Below are positions 22,497 to 30,581 of a stretch of 32,819 nt of DNA, piece after piece (the stretch's first letter is position 1; the number at the start of each line of letters is the position of its first letter). A program made the position numbers and the translations under genes. The stretch covers positions 1 to 32,819 of the forward strand of contig JAFTZI010000015.1 of assembly GCA_017461055.1 (NCBI GenBank). Direction: 5' to 3'. The DNA is from Clostridia bacterium (lineage in GTDB: Bacteria > Bacillota > Clostridia > Oscillospirales > CAG-272). The notes under the pieces are model-generated. The model was not told the origin of the DNA. It did no database searches and worked only from the letters and a program-made list of their open reading frames with translations.

Positions 22497-23787
22497 ATTC
22501 GCCTACTATATTTTGTATTTCCTTGACGTTTACATCCCTTAGGGATTTTAGGCTTTGGTTTATTTTTAAGGCGGCGGCGACACCTGCCGCTTCGCCGATT
22601 GCCATAGCGATTGGCATTACACGGTAGTTGGAATGCGCTAAGTGCTTGCCGCTTATATTTCTGCCTGACAAAAGAAGATTTTCCACATTTACAGGTAATA
22701 AGCAGCCATATGGAATAGAATAGGCATTGGGCTGTGACCATTTTTTCTGTACGCCTGTTTCATCAAGGCTTGCCCCTGACATATTATGTACATCAAAGTT
22801 AAAGGATGCGTATCTTACCACCCAGTTATCAAAGCATTTTGCCTCTAAAATGTCCTCGGGGGTTAATGTTTGCAAGCCTTCAAAATGTCTTGTTTCTCTT
22901 ACTCCTATTAGGGAAGCAGAGCTCATAAGCCAGCAATTTTCATATCCCGGGGCATACTCCCTTAAGAATTTGATTATCGGTTCAATTTGACTGCGGCAAA
23001 CAAATACTGCTTTTGTAAGGCTTTGTCCGTCTGTTGCATCAATTTCAATTACGTTAGTCATATTACAGCAAACAGTACCCGGTGTAGACTGACGGTACAA
23101 AAGAACGTGTCCTGCGGGAAAGGGTAAAAGCTCATTTGCCAAATGCTGTAATTCTCCCTTTTCGGTTACAACCTCGGTTTCAAAGCTTTCCGGGAAAACC
23201 GCCCTTTCATAATCAACTCCACCGATTTTGAACATAAGGGTACAGGGCTGCATTTTACCGTCGCCCTCTCTGCCCTTGTAATAAGGCACGCCTGCGCGGG
23301 CAGCAACATCACCGTCACCTGTTGCGTCGATGACAACGTCTGCGTAAATAACGCCGCGTCCGCTTTTGTTTTCTACAATTACGCCCTTTATTTCTCCGTT
23401 TTCCACAATTGAGTCACAGACCACCGTGTAAAAAAGAACATCTATTCCCTTTTCCTTAACCATTTCGTTTAAGACGATTTTCATAACCTCTTGGTTTATG
23501 GTCATATCCCAAACGTTTTCCTGGTCCATCCCTGCCAAAAGCTGACTTTTTTCCTTGCATCTTTTTTGAATTTGAGTAAGGATTTTACTGCTTGACCAGC
23601 CTGTGAAGTGGGACATCATTCCTGCTGTGGCAACACCGCCTAAGCAGTCCTGCATTTCAATTATCATAGTTTTAGCCCCCTGCTCGCTTGCGCGAAGGGC
23701 AGCGCCCATACCGGCAGGGCCTGCGCCGCACACAAGAACCTGCGTTCTTGCAATTATAGGTAGCTCTTTTTCCTTTTCAATATACAT
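22495..23787 (-). CDS. FAD-dependent oxidoreductase (FAD_oxidored / FumC-succinate-dehydrogenase-like fold)
   Basis: This 430-residue flavoprotein has the dinucleotide-binding motif VLVCGAGPAGMGAALRA (about 18-34), an acidic strand end IIEMQDCLGG and the second FAD motif ADVVIDATGDGDVAARAG (about 149-166). Near the C-terminus LLLSGRNISGKHLAHSNYR and the GEAAGVAAAL helix close the FAD site, the pattern of the FAD_oxidored (PF12831) family. No substrate is recognisable; many homologues of this group lie in sugar-degradation loci. ATG 23787 follows GGAGGAG, which overlaps the end of the upstream membrane-protein gene (three bases between stop and start), so they are cotranscribed. Confidence 0.88.
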   Translation of the reverse strand: MYIEKEKELPIIARTQVLVCGAGPAGMGAALRASEQGAKTMIIEMQDCLGGVATAGMMSHFTGWSSSKILTQIQKRCKEKSQLLAGMDQENVWDMTINQEVMKIVLNEMVKEKGIDVLFYTVVCDSIVENGEIKGVIVENKSGRGVIYADVVIDATGDGDVAARAGVPYYKGREGDGKMQPCTLMFKIGGVDYERAVFPESFETEVVTEKGELQHLANELLPFPAGHVLLYRQSTPGTVCCNMTNVIEIDATDGQSLTKAVFVCRSQIEPIIKFLREYAPGYENCWLMSSASLIGVRETRHFEGLQTLTPEDILEAKCFDNWVVRYASFNFDVHNMSGASLDETGVQKKWSQPNAYSIPYGCLLPVNVENLLLSGRNISGKHLAHSNYRVMPIAMAIGEAAGVAAALKINQSLKSLRDVNVKEIQNIVGE

Positions 23788-23790
23788 ACT

Positions 23791-24210
23791 CTACTCCTCC
23801 AGTTTATTAAGTCTTAGTGAGCATACGGTTATAACAATGAACGACACTGCGCATATAACAAAAAATACGTAGGATTTGGAATATAGCTGAAGAGCGCCGA
23901 TTATGGCTGAAGCAAAACCAGTAAAAAATGACAGATTAACTGAGGCGTGGCTATACTTCTTTCTAACAAGTCCGTAAATTCCGTTGCCTGCGCCCAATAC
24001 ATTAAAGCCTGCCACAATAATCATTACTATCATAGTAAGGTTATATACATCGTGCTCTACGTACTGAATGATGTTTACGTAATATGATTCGGCGATTTTT
24101 TCACCGTTAATGTCCATTCTTATTTCACTTACGTGAATAAGCGGTAAAAAAAGCGCTAAGATTACTATTAGATTTGATAATATAATCGCAATATAAGCTT
24201 TGTTTTTCAT
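23791..24210 (-). CDS. Small four-helix membrane protein, unknown function
   Basis: This 139-residue protein has four predicted membrane helices (about residues 6-25, 55-77, 87-107 and 113-130). A short extracytoplasmic loop follows helix 1 (EIRMDINGEKIAESYYVN). No family recognised. I chose ATG 24210 because GAGGTG lies six bases upstream; the GTG nine bases earlier is part of that ribosome site. It is the first gene of a two-gene unit with the FAD oxidoreductase, under its own TTGACG-17-TACAAT promoter. Confidence 0.8.
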   Translation of the reverse strand: MKNKAYIAIILSNLIVILALFLPLIHVSEIRMDINGEKIAESYYVNIIQYVEHDVYNLTMIVMIIVAGFNVLGAGNGIYGLVRKKYSHASVNLSFFTGFASAIIGALQLYSKSYVFFVICAVSFIVITVCSLRLNKLEE

Positions 24211-24229
24211 TCTGTTCACCTCTTTAAAA

Positions 24230-24258
24230 ATTGTAGCATATTTTATGTTTTACGTCAA
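24230..24258 (-). promoter_or_regulatory. Promoter of the membrane protein / FAD oxidoreductase unit
   Basis: TTGACG, 17 bases and TACAAT on the minus strand, about 20 bases upstream of the start codon; divergent from the thrS promoter. Confidence 0.65.
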
Positions 24259-24272
24259 TAGATTTTTTGTAC

Positions 24273-24301
24273 TTGACAAAACATAATTTAAGTGCTATAA
24301 T
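24273..24301 (+). promoter_or_regulatory. Promoter of thrS
   Basis: Perfect TTGACA, 17 bases and perfect TATAAT. The transcript starts just before the T-box stem I. Confidence 0.85.
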
Positions 24302-24306
24302 CAAGG

Positions 24307-24511
24307 TGTATTTGGGCAAAGCATGTCCTGTTTGATTCAAGCGCACAGAGAGTTACACCGTGGCTGAAAGTGTAATCGCAATTGGCATTCAGGGTACCGG
24401 TTGCCGCATAACAAATACAATAGAATTAAGTTAAATCTCGGGTGGAACCGTGTAGAATTTTCTGCACCCCGACAATGCTTTGTTGCATTTGTCGAGGTGT
24501 TATTTTTTTGG
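24307..24511 (+). promoter_or_regulatory. T-box leader (threonine)
   Basis: Stem I closes with TGTATTTG (24307-24314) and CAAATACA (24412-24419). It contains AGAGAG, the apical hairpin TTACAC/GTGTAA with GTGGCTGAAA, and a candidate threonine specifier ACC at 24396-24398. The conserved T-box GGGTGGAACCG (24440-24450) follows. A terminator hairpin (24465-24499, CACCCCGACAATGC arm) with a T-run lies before the thrS ribosome site. Uncharged tRNA-Thr should stabilise the antiterminator and turn thrS on. T-box identity is firm; the exact specifier is inferred from context. Confidence 0.92.
24465..24508 (+). terminator. Regulated terminator of the thrS T-box
   Basis: Long stem CACCCCGACAATGC/GCATTTGTCGAGGTG followed by TTATTTTTTT. 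It is mutually exclusive with the T-box antiterminator. Confidence 0.85.
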
Positions 24512-24519
24512 AGGTTTTT

Positions 24520-26451
24520 ATGAAAGCAATTATTAACGGTAAGGAAATTGAATTTGAGCTTGGTCAAAGCGTTTATGACGCTGCTAAAAATGCTGAAATG
24601 ATTGACAGAAGCATTATTGCGGCATCTGTAAACGGTGAGCTTTGCGAGCTTACCAAATCACTGAGTGAGGGCGATAAGGCTGAGCTTTTAACCTTTGCAA
24701 GTCCAAATGGCAAGCACGTTTTCTGGCATACCGCATCCCACATTTTAGCGCAGGCTGTTAAAAGACTTTATCCCGAAACAAAGCTTACAATAGGTCCTGC
24801 TATTGAAAACGGTTTTTATTATGACTTTGATTCATCTGTTGCATTCTCCGCAGACGTTCTTAAGAAAATTGAGGACGAAATGAAGAAAATCGTTAAGGAA
24901 AACCTTAAGATTGAACGCTTTGAGCTACCAAGAGAGGAAGCTGTTAAGCTTATGGAGGAAAAGGGCGAGCCTTACAAGGTTCAGCTCATTAACGAGCTTC
25001 CCGAAAATGCGGTTATAAGCTTCTATCAGCAGGGTGATTTTGTTGACCTTTGCGCAGGTCCTCACCTTTTTGCAACAGGCGCTGTCAAGGCGCTTAAGCT
25101 TTTACAATGCACAGGAGCATACTGGAAGGGCGACCAAAACAACAAGCAGCTTCAAAGAGTTTACGGTGTTGCATTCCCTTCTAAGGATGAGTTGAATGCG
25201 CATATTACTGCTATGGAAGAGGCAAGAAAGCGTGACCACAACAAGATTGGCCGTGAGCTTGAGTACTTTACAACTGTTGACTCAATCGGTCAGGGCTTAC
25301 CTATCCTTTTACCAAAGGGCGCACGTACAATTCAGCTTTTACAGCGTTGGATTGAGGATGAGGAGCAAAAGAGAGGCTATCTCTTAACAAAAACTCCTTT
25401 AATGGCGAAGAGAGAGCTATATAAGATTTCGGGACACTGGGATCACTATCTTGACGGTATGTTTGTCCTTGGCGACCCCGACGACTACACAAAGGAATGC
25501 TTCGCGCTTCGTCCTATGACCTGTCCATTCCAATATCAAGTATTTTTAAACAAAAAGCGTTCATACCGTGATTTGCCTATGCGTCTTGGCGAAACCTCTA
25601 CTCTTTTCAGAAATGAGGACAGCGGTGAGATGCACGGTCTTATTCGTGTAAGACAGTTTACTATTTCCGAAGGACACTTGGTGCTTCGCCCCGATCAGCT
25701 TGCAGATGAATTCAAGGGCTGTCTTGAGCTTGCAAAATATTGCCTTGAAACTCTTGGTCTTTGGGAGGACTGTACCTTCCGTTTCTCACAGTGGGATCCT
25801 AAGCGCACAGACAAGTATGAGGGCACGCCTGAGCAATGGAATGAGGCACAGGAGGTTATGGGTAAGCTTCTTGACGAAATCGGCTTAGATTACGAAATCG
25901 GTATTGACGAGGCTGCCTTCTACGGTCCTAAGCTTGACATACAGTGCAAGAATGTATTCGGCAAGGAGGACACTATTGTTACTATTCAAATTGATATGCT
26001 GCTTGCAAAGAAGTTCGGTATGGAATATGTAGACTCCAACAATCAGCTTGCAACACCTTATATTATCCACCGTACCTCAATGGGATGCTACGAGCGTTCA
26101 CTTGCTCTCATCCTTGAAAAGTATGCAGGCGCGCTTCCTCTTTGGCTCTCACCGTTACAGGCGGTTATTGTTCCTATTAATTCCGACTTTGATGATTATG
26201 CAAAGGGAATTGAGGCAAAAATGCTTGCACAGGGTATGAGAGTTGAGGTTGACTGCCGTAACGAAACTATGGGTAAGCGTATACGCGAGGCTCAGCTACA
26301 AAAGGTTAACTACGTGGTTGTAGTTGGCGCTAACGAAAAGGAAAGCGGAACCGTTTCCTTACGTGCGCGCGGCGGTGTTGACTGCGGTGTTATGCCAATT
26401 GATGAAATGGTTAATAAGCTCAAAGCCGAAATCGATGAAAAAGTAAGATAA
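24520..26451 (+). CDS. thrS: Threonine--tRNA ligase
   Basis: This class II synthetase charges tRNA-Thr. The 643-residue product is full length, with an N-terminal TGS domain (1-60) and the second editing domain with HTASH (70-74) and the DLCAGPH motif. The catalytic core has PMRLGETSTLFRNEDSGEMHGLIRVRQFT-type motif 2, given here in part, and HRTSMGCYERSLALILEKYAG motif 3. A C-terminal anticodon-binding domain starts near LPLWLSPLQAVIVP. ATG 24520 follows TTGGAGG, just after the T-box terminator; an in-frame upstream ATG lies within the T-box and is rejected. Confidence 0.98.
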   Translation: MKAIINGKEIEFELGQSVYDAAKNAEMIDRSIIAASVNGELCELTKSLSEGDKAELLTFASPNGKHVFWHTASHILAQAVKRLYPETKLTIGPAIENGFYYDFDSSVAFSADVLKKIEDEMKKIVKENLKIERFELPREEAVKLMEEKGEPYKVQLINELPENAVISFYQQGDFVDLCAGPHLFATGAVKALKLLQCTGAYWKGDQNNKQLQRVYGVAFPSKDELNAHITAMEEARKRDHNKIGRELEYFTTVDSIGQGLPILLPKGARTIQLLQRWIEDEEQKRGYLLTKTPLMAKRELYKISGHWDHYLDGMFVLGDPDDYTKECFALRPMTCPFQYQVFLNKKRSYRDLPMRLGETSTLFRNEDSGEMHGLIRVRQFTISEGHLVLRPDQLADEFKGCLELAKYCLETLGLWEDCTFRFSQWDPKRTDKYEGTPEQWNEAQEVMGKLLDEIGLDYEIGIDEAAFYGPKLDIQCKNVFGKEDTIVTIQIDMLLAKKFGMEYVDSNNQLATPYIIHRTSMGCYERSLALILEKYAGALPLWLSPLQAVIVPINSDFDDYAKGIEAKMLAQGMRVEVDCRNETMGKRIREAQLQKVNYVVVVGANEKESGTVSLRARGGVDCGVMPIDEMVNKLKAEIDEKVR

Positions 26452-26457
26452 TTCGAC

Positions 26458-26485
26458 AAAAAGCCTTGATAAAACAAGGCTTTTT
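26458..26485 (+). terminator. Terminator of thrS
   Basis: AAAAAGCCTTG and its complement around a six-base loop, ending in a T-run, beginning six bases after the thrS stop. The next gene starts only 22 bases on. Confidence 0.85.
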
Positions 26486-26507
26486 ACAAGGATAACAGGA
26501 GATATAT

Positions 26508-27122
26508 ATGGAACAAATAGAATCCGCTGCTTTATTTAACATAGGCTACGGTCTTTATGCAGTTACCTGCAACGACGGTAAAAAGGATAACGGACTAATT
26601 GTAAATACGCTTATTCAGCAAGCAAGCTCTCCTTTAATTTTAAGCGTTACTATAAACAAGCAAAATTACTCACACGATGTAATTAAAGAAACTAAAAGAA
26701 TGAATGTTAGCTGCTTAACTATCGACACTCCCTTTGAGATTTTTGAAAAATTAGGCTTTCGCAGCGGCAGAGATACAGATAAGCTGAAGGATGTTTTTCA
26801 TTGGAAAAGTCAAAATGGCTTGGCTGTTCTTTCGGGAGAAATTATTAATGCTTTTTTCTCCCTTGAGGTTGATGACTACATTGACCTTGGCACTCACGGT
26901 CTGTTCATATGTAAGGTGACAGAGGCGAAAACGCTTTCAAGCAGTGAGACTATGACGTACTCCTACTATCACAAAAACGTTAAGCCTAAAAAGGCCGCTT
27001 CAAAAAAGAAGGGGTATGTATGTAAGATTTGCGGCTATGTGCATGAGGGCGACACTCTACCCTCTGACTTTGTTTGCCCGATTTGCAAGCACGGAGCGCA
27101 GGATTTTGAGCCCATTGGATGA
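26508..27122 (+). CDS. Flavin reductase-rubredoxin fusion protein
   Basis: This 204-residue cytosolic redox protein has an N-terminal FMN-binding flavin-reductase domain (about 1-150: NGLIVNTLIQQASSPLILSV, then FEKLGFRSGRDTDKL). A Lys-rich linker precedes a C-terminal rubredoxin with its four iron ligands at C172, C175, C190 and C193 (CKICGY and CPICKHG). High-molecular-weight rubredoxins of this kind pass electrons from NAD(P)H to flavodiiron or peroxide-scavenging enzymes in anaerobes. The ATG follows CAGGAGA. Only 22 bases separate it from the thrS terminator, so its promoter must lie within that gap or upstream. Confidence 0.92.
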   Translation: MEQIESAALFNIGYGLYAVTCNDGKKDNGLIVNTLIQQASSPLILSVTINKQNYSHDVIKETKRMNVSCLTIDTPFEIFEKLGFRSGRDTDKLKDVFHWKSQNGLAVLSGEIINAFFSLEVDDYIDLGTHGLFICKVTEAKTLSSSETMTYSYYHKNVKPKKAASKKKGYVCKICGYVHEGDTLPSDFVCPICKHGAQDFEPIG

Positions 27123-27148
27123 AGCGAGCAAATTTGATAATTAAAATA

Positions 27149-27194
27149 AAAAAGAAGAATTCTTTCGTATCTTGTGCAAAGAATTCTTCTTTTT
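27149..27194. terminator. Bidirectional terminator between rubredoxin fusion and ClC genes
   Basis: AAAAAGAAGAATTCTTT and its complement around a 12-base loop form a 17-bp stem with A/T-runs on both sides, between two convergent stop codons. Confidence 0.85.
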
Positions 27195-27200
27195 ATTATG

Positions 27201-28793
27201 TTATTCCTTTTCGAACGCAAGCTCCTGCTCACCTATTATAGCAAGAAGCTCCTTTTTCATATTCTCCTCATCGGCTGTGGAGTAGCGAATGTGCAAAAGG
27301 TCGTTCTCTCTTATTTCCTTGCCTCCGTGCTCGTCAACCTCAGTGTTTGATTGCTGATGCTTAACTGAAAGCACAAACAGATTTTTGGGCCAGAAAATAT
27401 CTCTTATTTGCTTGCCTACCGCAAATGCTCCCTTTTGTACTGTGACAAAAATTTCTCTTGTTACTTGATTTGGCTTTTCCTCCTCGTCCTCAAGACGCAT
27501 TTCTATTACGGTGTCGTTAATTGATTTAACACCTATCATTTCAGTTACCAAAAATGCAACAAAGGATGCTATTACAACAGGGATTACGTTGTCGGCGCAG
27601 GAAAGCGCTTCTAATGCAAACATAATGGCGGTAAGCGGCATTTTTATGCTACCTGAGATACAAGCAGTTATTCCCAAAACGAGAATTACTGTGTACATAC
27701 CACCATCAAGTCCAAAATACATAAGCGTCTTACCTACAATTGAGGCTACCAACGCGCCCAAGGCTAAAACAGGAATAAAGGTTCCTCCTGTAATACCCGT
27801 TTTATTAGCGCCTAAGGTTAGGGTTGTTCTTACAAGTAATATAAGAAGCAAGGCAAGAATTGTTCCGTTGCTTTCAAACAGCTCCAAAATAAGCTCGTGT
27901 CCTGTGGAAATAAAGGAGAATGAGCATAAGCCTAAAACAACGGTAAGAACGAGAATGACAAATATTTTCACAAAATGCGGAACCTTTTTTAGCCACACGT
28001 CGTGTACCTTGTCAATAAGCTTATAATAATTCAAGAACAGTGCGCTGAATATTCCTATAACCAAGCCTACAACAAGGGGTATCCAATAGCTTTTTACCTC
28101 AAGCACGGGAAGGTCGGGGATTTCAAACAGCTTTTCGCTGACGCCGAAAATCGGTGATAGCAGCTTTGATGTAATGCTTGCAAACAAAACAGAGGATGAT
28201 GCCATTATTACAATTGTGGGCGATATTCTCTGATGCGCCTCCTCAATGGCGAAAAATATACCTGAAATTGGCGCTCCTGTGGCAACAGAAAAGCCTGCAC
28301 AGGCACCGCCTGTCATAGAATATCTATCCCAGGCTCTATGCTTTTTGGCAAAGGTGTAAACGCTACCGCGTCCTATGGCTGTACCCATTTGAACTGACGG
28401 TCCTTCATTTCCTAAGGGGACTCCTATTAAAAATGAGCTTAAGGAAAGGAGAAAGACTCCTATTAAGCTTTTAAGCCACTGAAATGTGATTATTCCGCGC
28501 AAAATACCAACAGAGGTTGGTATTCCGCCGCCCTTAATATTTGGGGTCTTTTTATAGATGTATGCTAAGAGCAAGCTTACTCCCAATAGTCCTATTACTA
28601 TTAACGGAACAAAATACAAATGCTCTCGTAAATATCCGTATGCGTCTTCGGAAAAATGAATAATAAATTTTGCGCATAGCTTATATAGCATAACGACTAT
28701 TGATGTTAGCGTTCCTGTTATGAAGCCAAATACTATGGCAGGCACCAATAGGTTAATTATATAGCTTTTATATCGTGATAGTTTTAATTTCAT
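27201..28793 (-). CDS. ClC-family H+/Cl- antiporter with RCK_C (TrkA-C) domain
   Basis: This 530-residue polytopic ClC protein exchanges chloride for protons. Selectivity-filter segments are all present: GGGIP, GNEGPSVQMGTAIGRG with the gating Glu, and GITGGTFIPVLALGA. GAPISGIFFAIEEAH carries the internal proton-pathway Glu. Both glutamates argue for an antiporter, not a channel, and GNEGP argues against the fluoride (CLC-F) branch. The last ~90 residues form a cytosolic TrkA-C/RCK_C ligand-binding domain. ATG 28793 (AGGTG ahead) was preferred to a GTG 33 bases upstream that lies in a palindrome. Confidence 0.92.
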   Translation of the reverse strand: MKLKLSRYKSYIINLLVPAIVFGFITGTLTSIVVMLYKLCAKFIIHFSEDAYGYLREHLYFVPLIVIGLLGVSLLLAYIYKKTPNIKGGGIPTSVGILRGIITFQWLKSLIGVFLLSLSSFLIGVPLGNEGPSVQMGTAIGRGSVYTFAKKHRAWDRYSMTGGACAGFSVATGAPISGIFFAIEEAHQRISPTIVIMASSSVLFASITSKLLSPIFGVSEKLFEIPDLPVLEVKSYWIPLVVGLVIGIFSALFLNYYKLIDKVHDVWLKKVPHFVKIFVILVLTVVLGLCSFSFISTGHELILELFESNGTILALLLILLVRTTLTLGANKTGITGGTFIPVLALGALVASIVGKTLMYFGLDGGMYTVILVLGITACISGSIKMPLTAIMFALEALSCADNVIPVVIASFVAFLVTEMIGVKSINDTVIEMRLEDEEEKPNQVTREIFVTVQKGAFAVGKQIRDIFWPKNLFVLSVKHQQSNTEVDEHGGKEIRENDLLHIRYSTADEENMKKELLAIIGEQELAFEKE

Positions 28794-28816
28794 AGTTTCA
28801 CCTGCGTAGACTTGGA

Positions 28817-28834
28817 AACCAAACACGTTTGGTT
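28817..28834. promoter_or_regulatory. Palindrome in the ClC leader
   Basis: AACCAAAC, two bases and GTTTGGTT form an 8-bp inverted repeat between the promoter and start codon of the ClC gene. It may be an operator or a leader hairpin close to the ribosome site. No matching regulator is in view. Confidence 0.4.
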
Positions 28835-28864
28835 CGATTTTTGTAAGGTTGGGTTTATATAACT

Positions 28865-28893
28865 ATTTTATCATAATATGTAATTAAAATCAA
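28865..28893 (-). promoter_or_regulatory. Promoter of the ClC gene
   Basis: TTGATT, 17 bases and TAAAAT on the minus strand, about 70 bases upstream of the chosen ATG; its -35 lies back-to-back with the next promoter. Confidence 0.6.
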
Positions 28894-28900
28894 TATTTAC

Positions 28901-28929
28901 TTGATTTTATGCGAATTTTAATATAAAAT
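28901..28929 (+). promoter_or_regulatory. Promoter of the small lipoprotein gene
   Basis: TTGATT, 17 bases and TAAAAT, 19 bases before the ATG. Confidence 0.6.
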
Positions 28930-28948
28930 ACTTGTAACGGAGGTGCTT

Positions 28949-29245
28949 ATGAAACGATTGATTATTACTTTTATGATAATTCTGCTCCTTCTTACCTCCT
29001 GCTCTACTCTTGACAGCTTAGAGGTTGAAGGGGAAAGTGACAAAACGGAATATTCCTGTGCTGAAGGCTATACTACTTATATTGTTAACACAGCAACCCT
29101 ATCATATCACAAAAGCTCCTGCTATATGGCTAAAAGAATTAGCGAGGAAAACAGGTGGGAAGCTTACGATGAGAAATTTTTACAGGAGCGTGGCTATAAA
29201 AGGTGCGGAGTGTGCTTTAAGCAAGTTGTACCTGACGAAAATTAA
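28949..29245 (+). CDS. Small lipoprotein with Cys-rich Ada-like domain
   Basis: This 98-residue protein has a signal peptide ending LLTSC (lipidated Cys18). The mature part matches a short domain often found at the ends of secreted or nuclease proteins: TATLSYHKSSCYMAKRIS, ENRWEAY and ERGYKRCGVC. It resembles the YH..SC..K+I....R..Y....A...GY+PC..C pattern of the Ada-like metal-binding fold. Its four cysteines could bind zinc. ATG 28949 follows CGGAGG; a GTG six bases earlier is part of that site. Function unknown. Confidence 0.82.
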   Translation: MKRLIITFMIILLLLTSCSTLDSLEVEGESDKTEYSCAEGYTTYIVNTATLSYHKSSCYMAKRISEENRWEAYDEKFLQERGYKRCGVCFKQVVPDEN

Positions 29246-29281
29246 TAGGTAGTGCCGCTTGAAATTGCTATATATAAAATT

Positions 29282-29314
29282 CGAGCAAGAGTGCTTTTGT
29301 ACTCTTGCTCTTTT
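29282..29314. terminator. Bidirectional terminator
   Basis: GAGCAAGAGT and ACTCTTGCTC around an eight-to-nine-base loop, followed by TTTT on the plus strand. It lies between the lipoprotein stop and the convergent DUF1292 gene. Confidence 0.82.
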
Positions 29315-29316
29315 AA

Positions 29317-29613
29317 TTATTCGTCATCGGGATTGCAATTATCAAGTAGCTTATAATATTCCTCAAAAACTGCGTCCACTATTTCGTCCTCTAAAACAAT
29401 TGTATATTTATCCTCGCCGCTTTCCAGTCTTTCAAGCTTGAAAACAAGAGCCTCATCGTCTGACATTCCCTCAAGAAGCTCAACAGGCTGTAATATAACA
29501 TAAAAGCTTCCCTTCAGGGCTATTCCTGCTATTTCAACAAAGTCGATGTTCTCGCCATCTGCACTTTTTAAGGTGATTATATCTTCATTTTCATATACTT
29601 CTTCGTTTGCCAT
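29317..29613 (-). CDS. DUF1292 family protein
   Basis: This 98-residue, strongly acidic cytosolic protein matches DUF1292 (YrzB-like) with EDIITLKSADGENIDFVEIAGI, YVILQPVE and EALVFKLE. The family is common in Firmicutes and has no established function. I chose ATG 29613, with AGGAG upstream, over an ATG seven codons earlier. The earlier ATG would overlap the isomerase stop and lacks a ribosome site. It lies 13 bases after the TIM-barrel gene and is probably cotranscribed with it. Confidence 0.83.
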   Translation of the reverse strand: MANEEVYENEDIITLKSADGENIDFVEIAGIALKGSFYVILQPVELLEGMSDDEALVFKLERLESGEDKYTIVLEDEIVDAVFEEYYKLLDNCNPDDE

Positions 29614-29626
29614 TTTATTTTTTCTC

Positions 29627-30475
29627 CTATTCATTCCATTTTTTTAAATTTTCAACCGGTGTTGACATATTGCTAAGGGGCTTGTTTTCAAAAAGCTCTT
29701 TAGCATTTTTGTAAAAGTCGCTGTACTCCAAATCTCTTGGACGAATTATGGTATTTGGAGTGGTCAGGTTGATTTCGTATAACCACACGTTACTATAACC
29801 AATTTCTTTAAGAGCATTTAATATGCTTTGCCAATTCAGCATGCCCTCTCCCGGGAGCCAGTGTCTTTCGTTTTTAAAATCATAGTCGGACACGTGAAGG
29901 GTTATTATTTTGTCCCCTACCTTTTTTATAAACTCTATGGGGTCTTCCTCTAACAAATGGTTAGTGTCAAAGCAAGCTCTTAAGTCTGGATGCGCACTTA
30001 ACAGCTCCAAAATATCGCTTGAATCTCTGCCAAGGCAGGTACGCGGTAGGTTTTCAACACAGATAGTCGCTCCATACTTCTTTGCTATTTCAGCCAAGGT
30101 ATAAAGACTTTTCTTTGCAATTTCCAATCTGTTAGCTCGGTCACATTCCTCAATAGGCTCGCCGCTTGGGTGAATAATATATTTATCAATGCCTATTTTT
30201 GAGCCTTTTTTTATGTATTCGGAAAGATATTCTACTGAAGCTTCAGCCATCTTTTCGTGAGAAATATCTATTTCTGTAAAGGGCCAGAACGGTAGGTGAA
30301 AGGAATACAGCTCTACATTATATTTTTTTGACCACAAAATCAGCTTATCATAATCAAGCCTTTCGCTATTCCATTTATCAACAGATACCTCCATATGAGT
30401 TATACCTGCTTCACTATATTTTTTAAACATTTCCTCATCTATAGGACAAGGGGTTGACACACCGATACTGTACAT
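29627..30475 (-). CDS. Sugar phosphate isomerase/epimerase (xylose-isomerase-like TIM barrel)
   Basis: This 282-residue TIM-barrel protein of the AP-endonuclease-2/xylose-isomerase-like family usually isomerises or epimerises sugars with a divalent metal. Visible strands and metal-ligand regions are GITHMEVSV, ELYSFHLPF, KYIIHPSGE, ATICVENLPR (Glu), LRACFDTNHLLE (Asp/His), ITLHVSDYD (His) and NVWLYEINL (Glu). Substrate is unknown. The ATG follows AAAAGGAGA, with a promoter and palindrome upstream. The DUF1292 gene follows. Confidence 0.87.
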   Translation of the reverse strand: MYSIGVSTPCPIDEEMFKKYSEAGITHMEVSVDKWNSERLDYDKLILWSKKYNVELYSFHLPFWPFTEIDISHEKMAEASVEYLSEYIKKGSKIGIDKYIIHPSGEPIEECDRANRLEIAKKSLYTLAEIAKKYGATICVENLPRTCLGRDSSDILELLSAHPDLRACFDTNHLLEEDPIEFIKKVGDKIITLHVSDYDFKNERHWLPGEGMLNWQSILNALKEIGYSNVWLYEINLTTPNTIIRPRDLEYSDFYKNAKELFENKPLSNMSTPVENLKKWNE

Positions 30476-30501
30476 AAATGTCTCCTTTTAAATAATTAGC
30501 A

Positions 30502-30515
30502 TAACAGCTATGTTA
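30502..30515. promoter_or_regulatory. Palindrome at the isomerase transcription start
   Basis: TAACA, four bases and TGTTA directly downstream of the -10 box, within a larger imperfect palindrome. Its position suits a repressor operator. Low specificity given the AT-rich context. Confidence 0.35.
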
Positions 30516-30544
30516 ATTTTAGCACTTTCATCAACCAAAATCAA
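30516..30544 (-). promoter_or_regulatory. Promoter of the isomerase gene
   Basis: TTGATT, 17 bases and TAAAAT on the minus strand, about 40 bases upstream of the ATG. Confidence 0.6.
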
Positions 30545-30556
30545 CATAAAAATGGA

Positions 30557-30580
30557 AAAATCGGACTAAAGTCCGATTTT
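30557..30580 (-). terminator. Terminator of the LysM-CAP gene
   Basis: AAAATCGGACT and AGTCCGATTTT arms immediately after the stop on the minus strand, followed by T-rich sequence (TCCATTTTTATG). Confidence 0.8.
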
Positions 30581-30581
30581 A

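Noticed and set aside
24337..24567. 76-codon open frame on the minus strand over the thrS leader
   Set aside because: It covers the T-box and the start of thrS and has no ribosome site or family resemblance.
27511..28026. 171-codon open frame on the plus strand
   Set aside because: It is antisense to the membrane domain of the ClC gene; its Ile/Thr/Val-rich composition reflects the complementary strand.
28794..28864. Fluoride riboswitch upstream of the ClC gene
   Set aside because: The leader lacks the conserved crcB-motif core, and the protein has GNEGP and antiporter glutamates, not the CLC-F filter.
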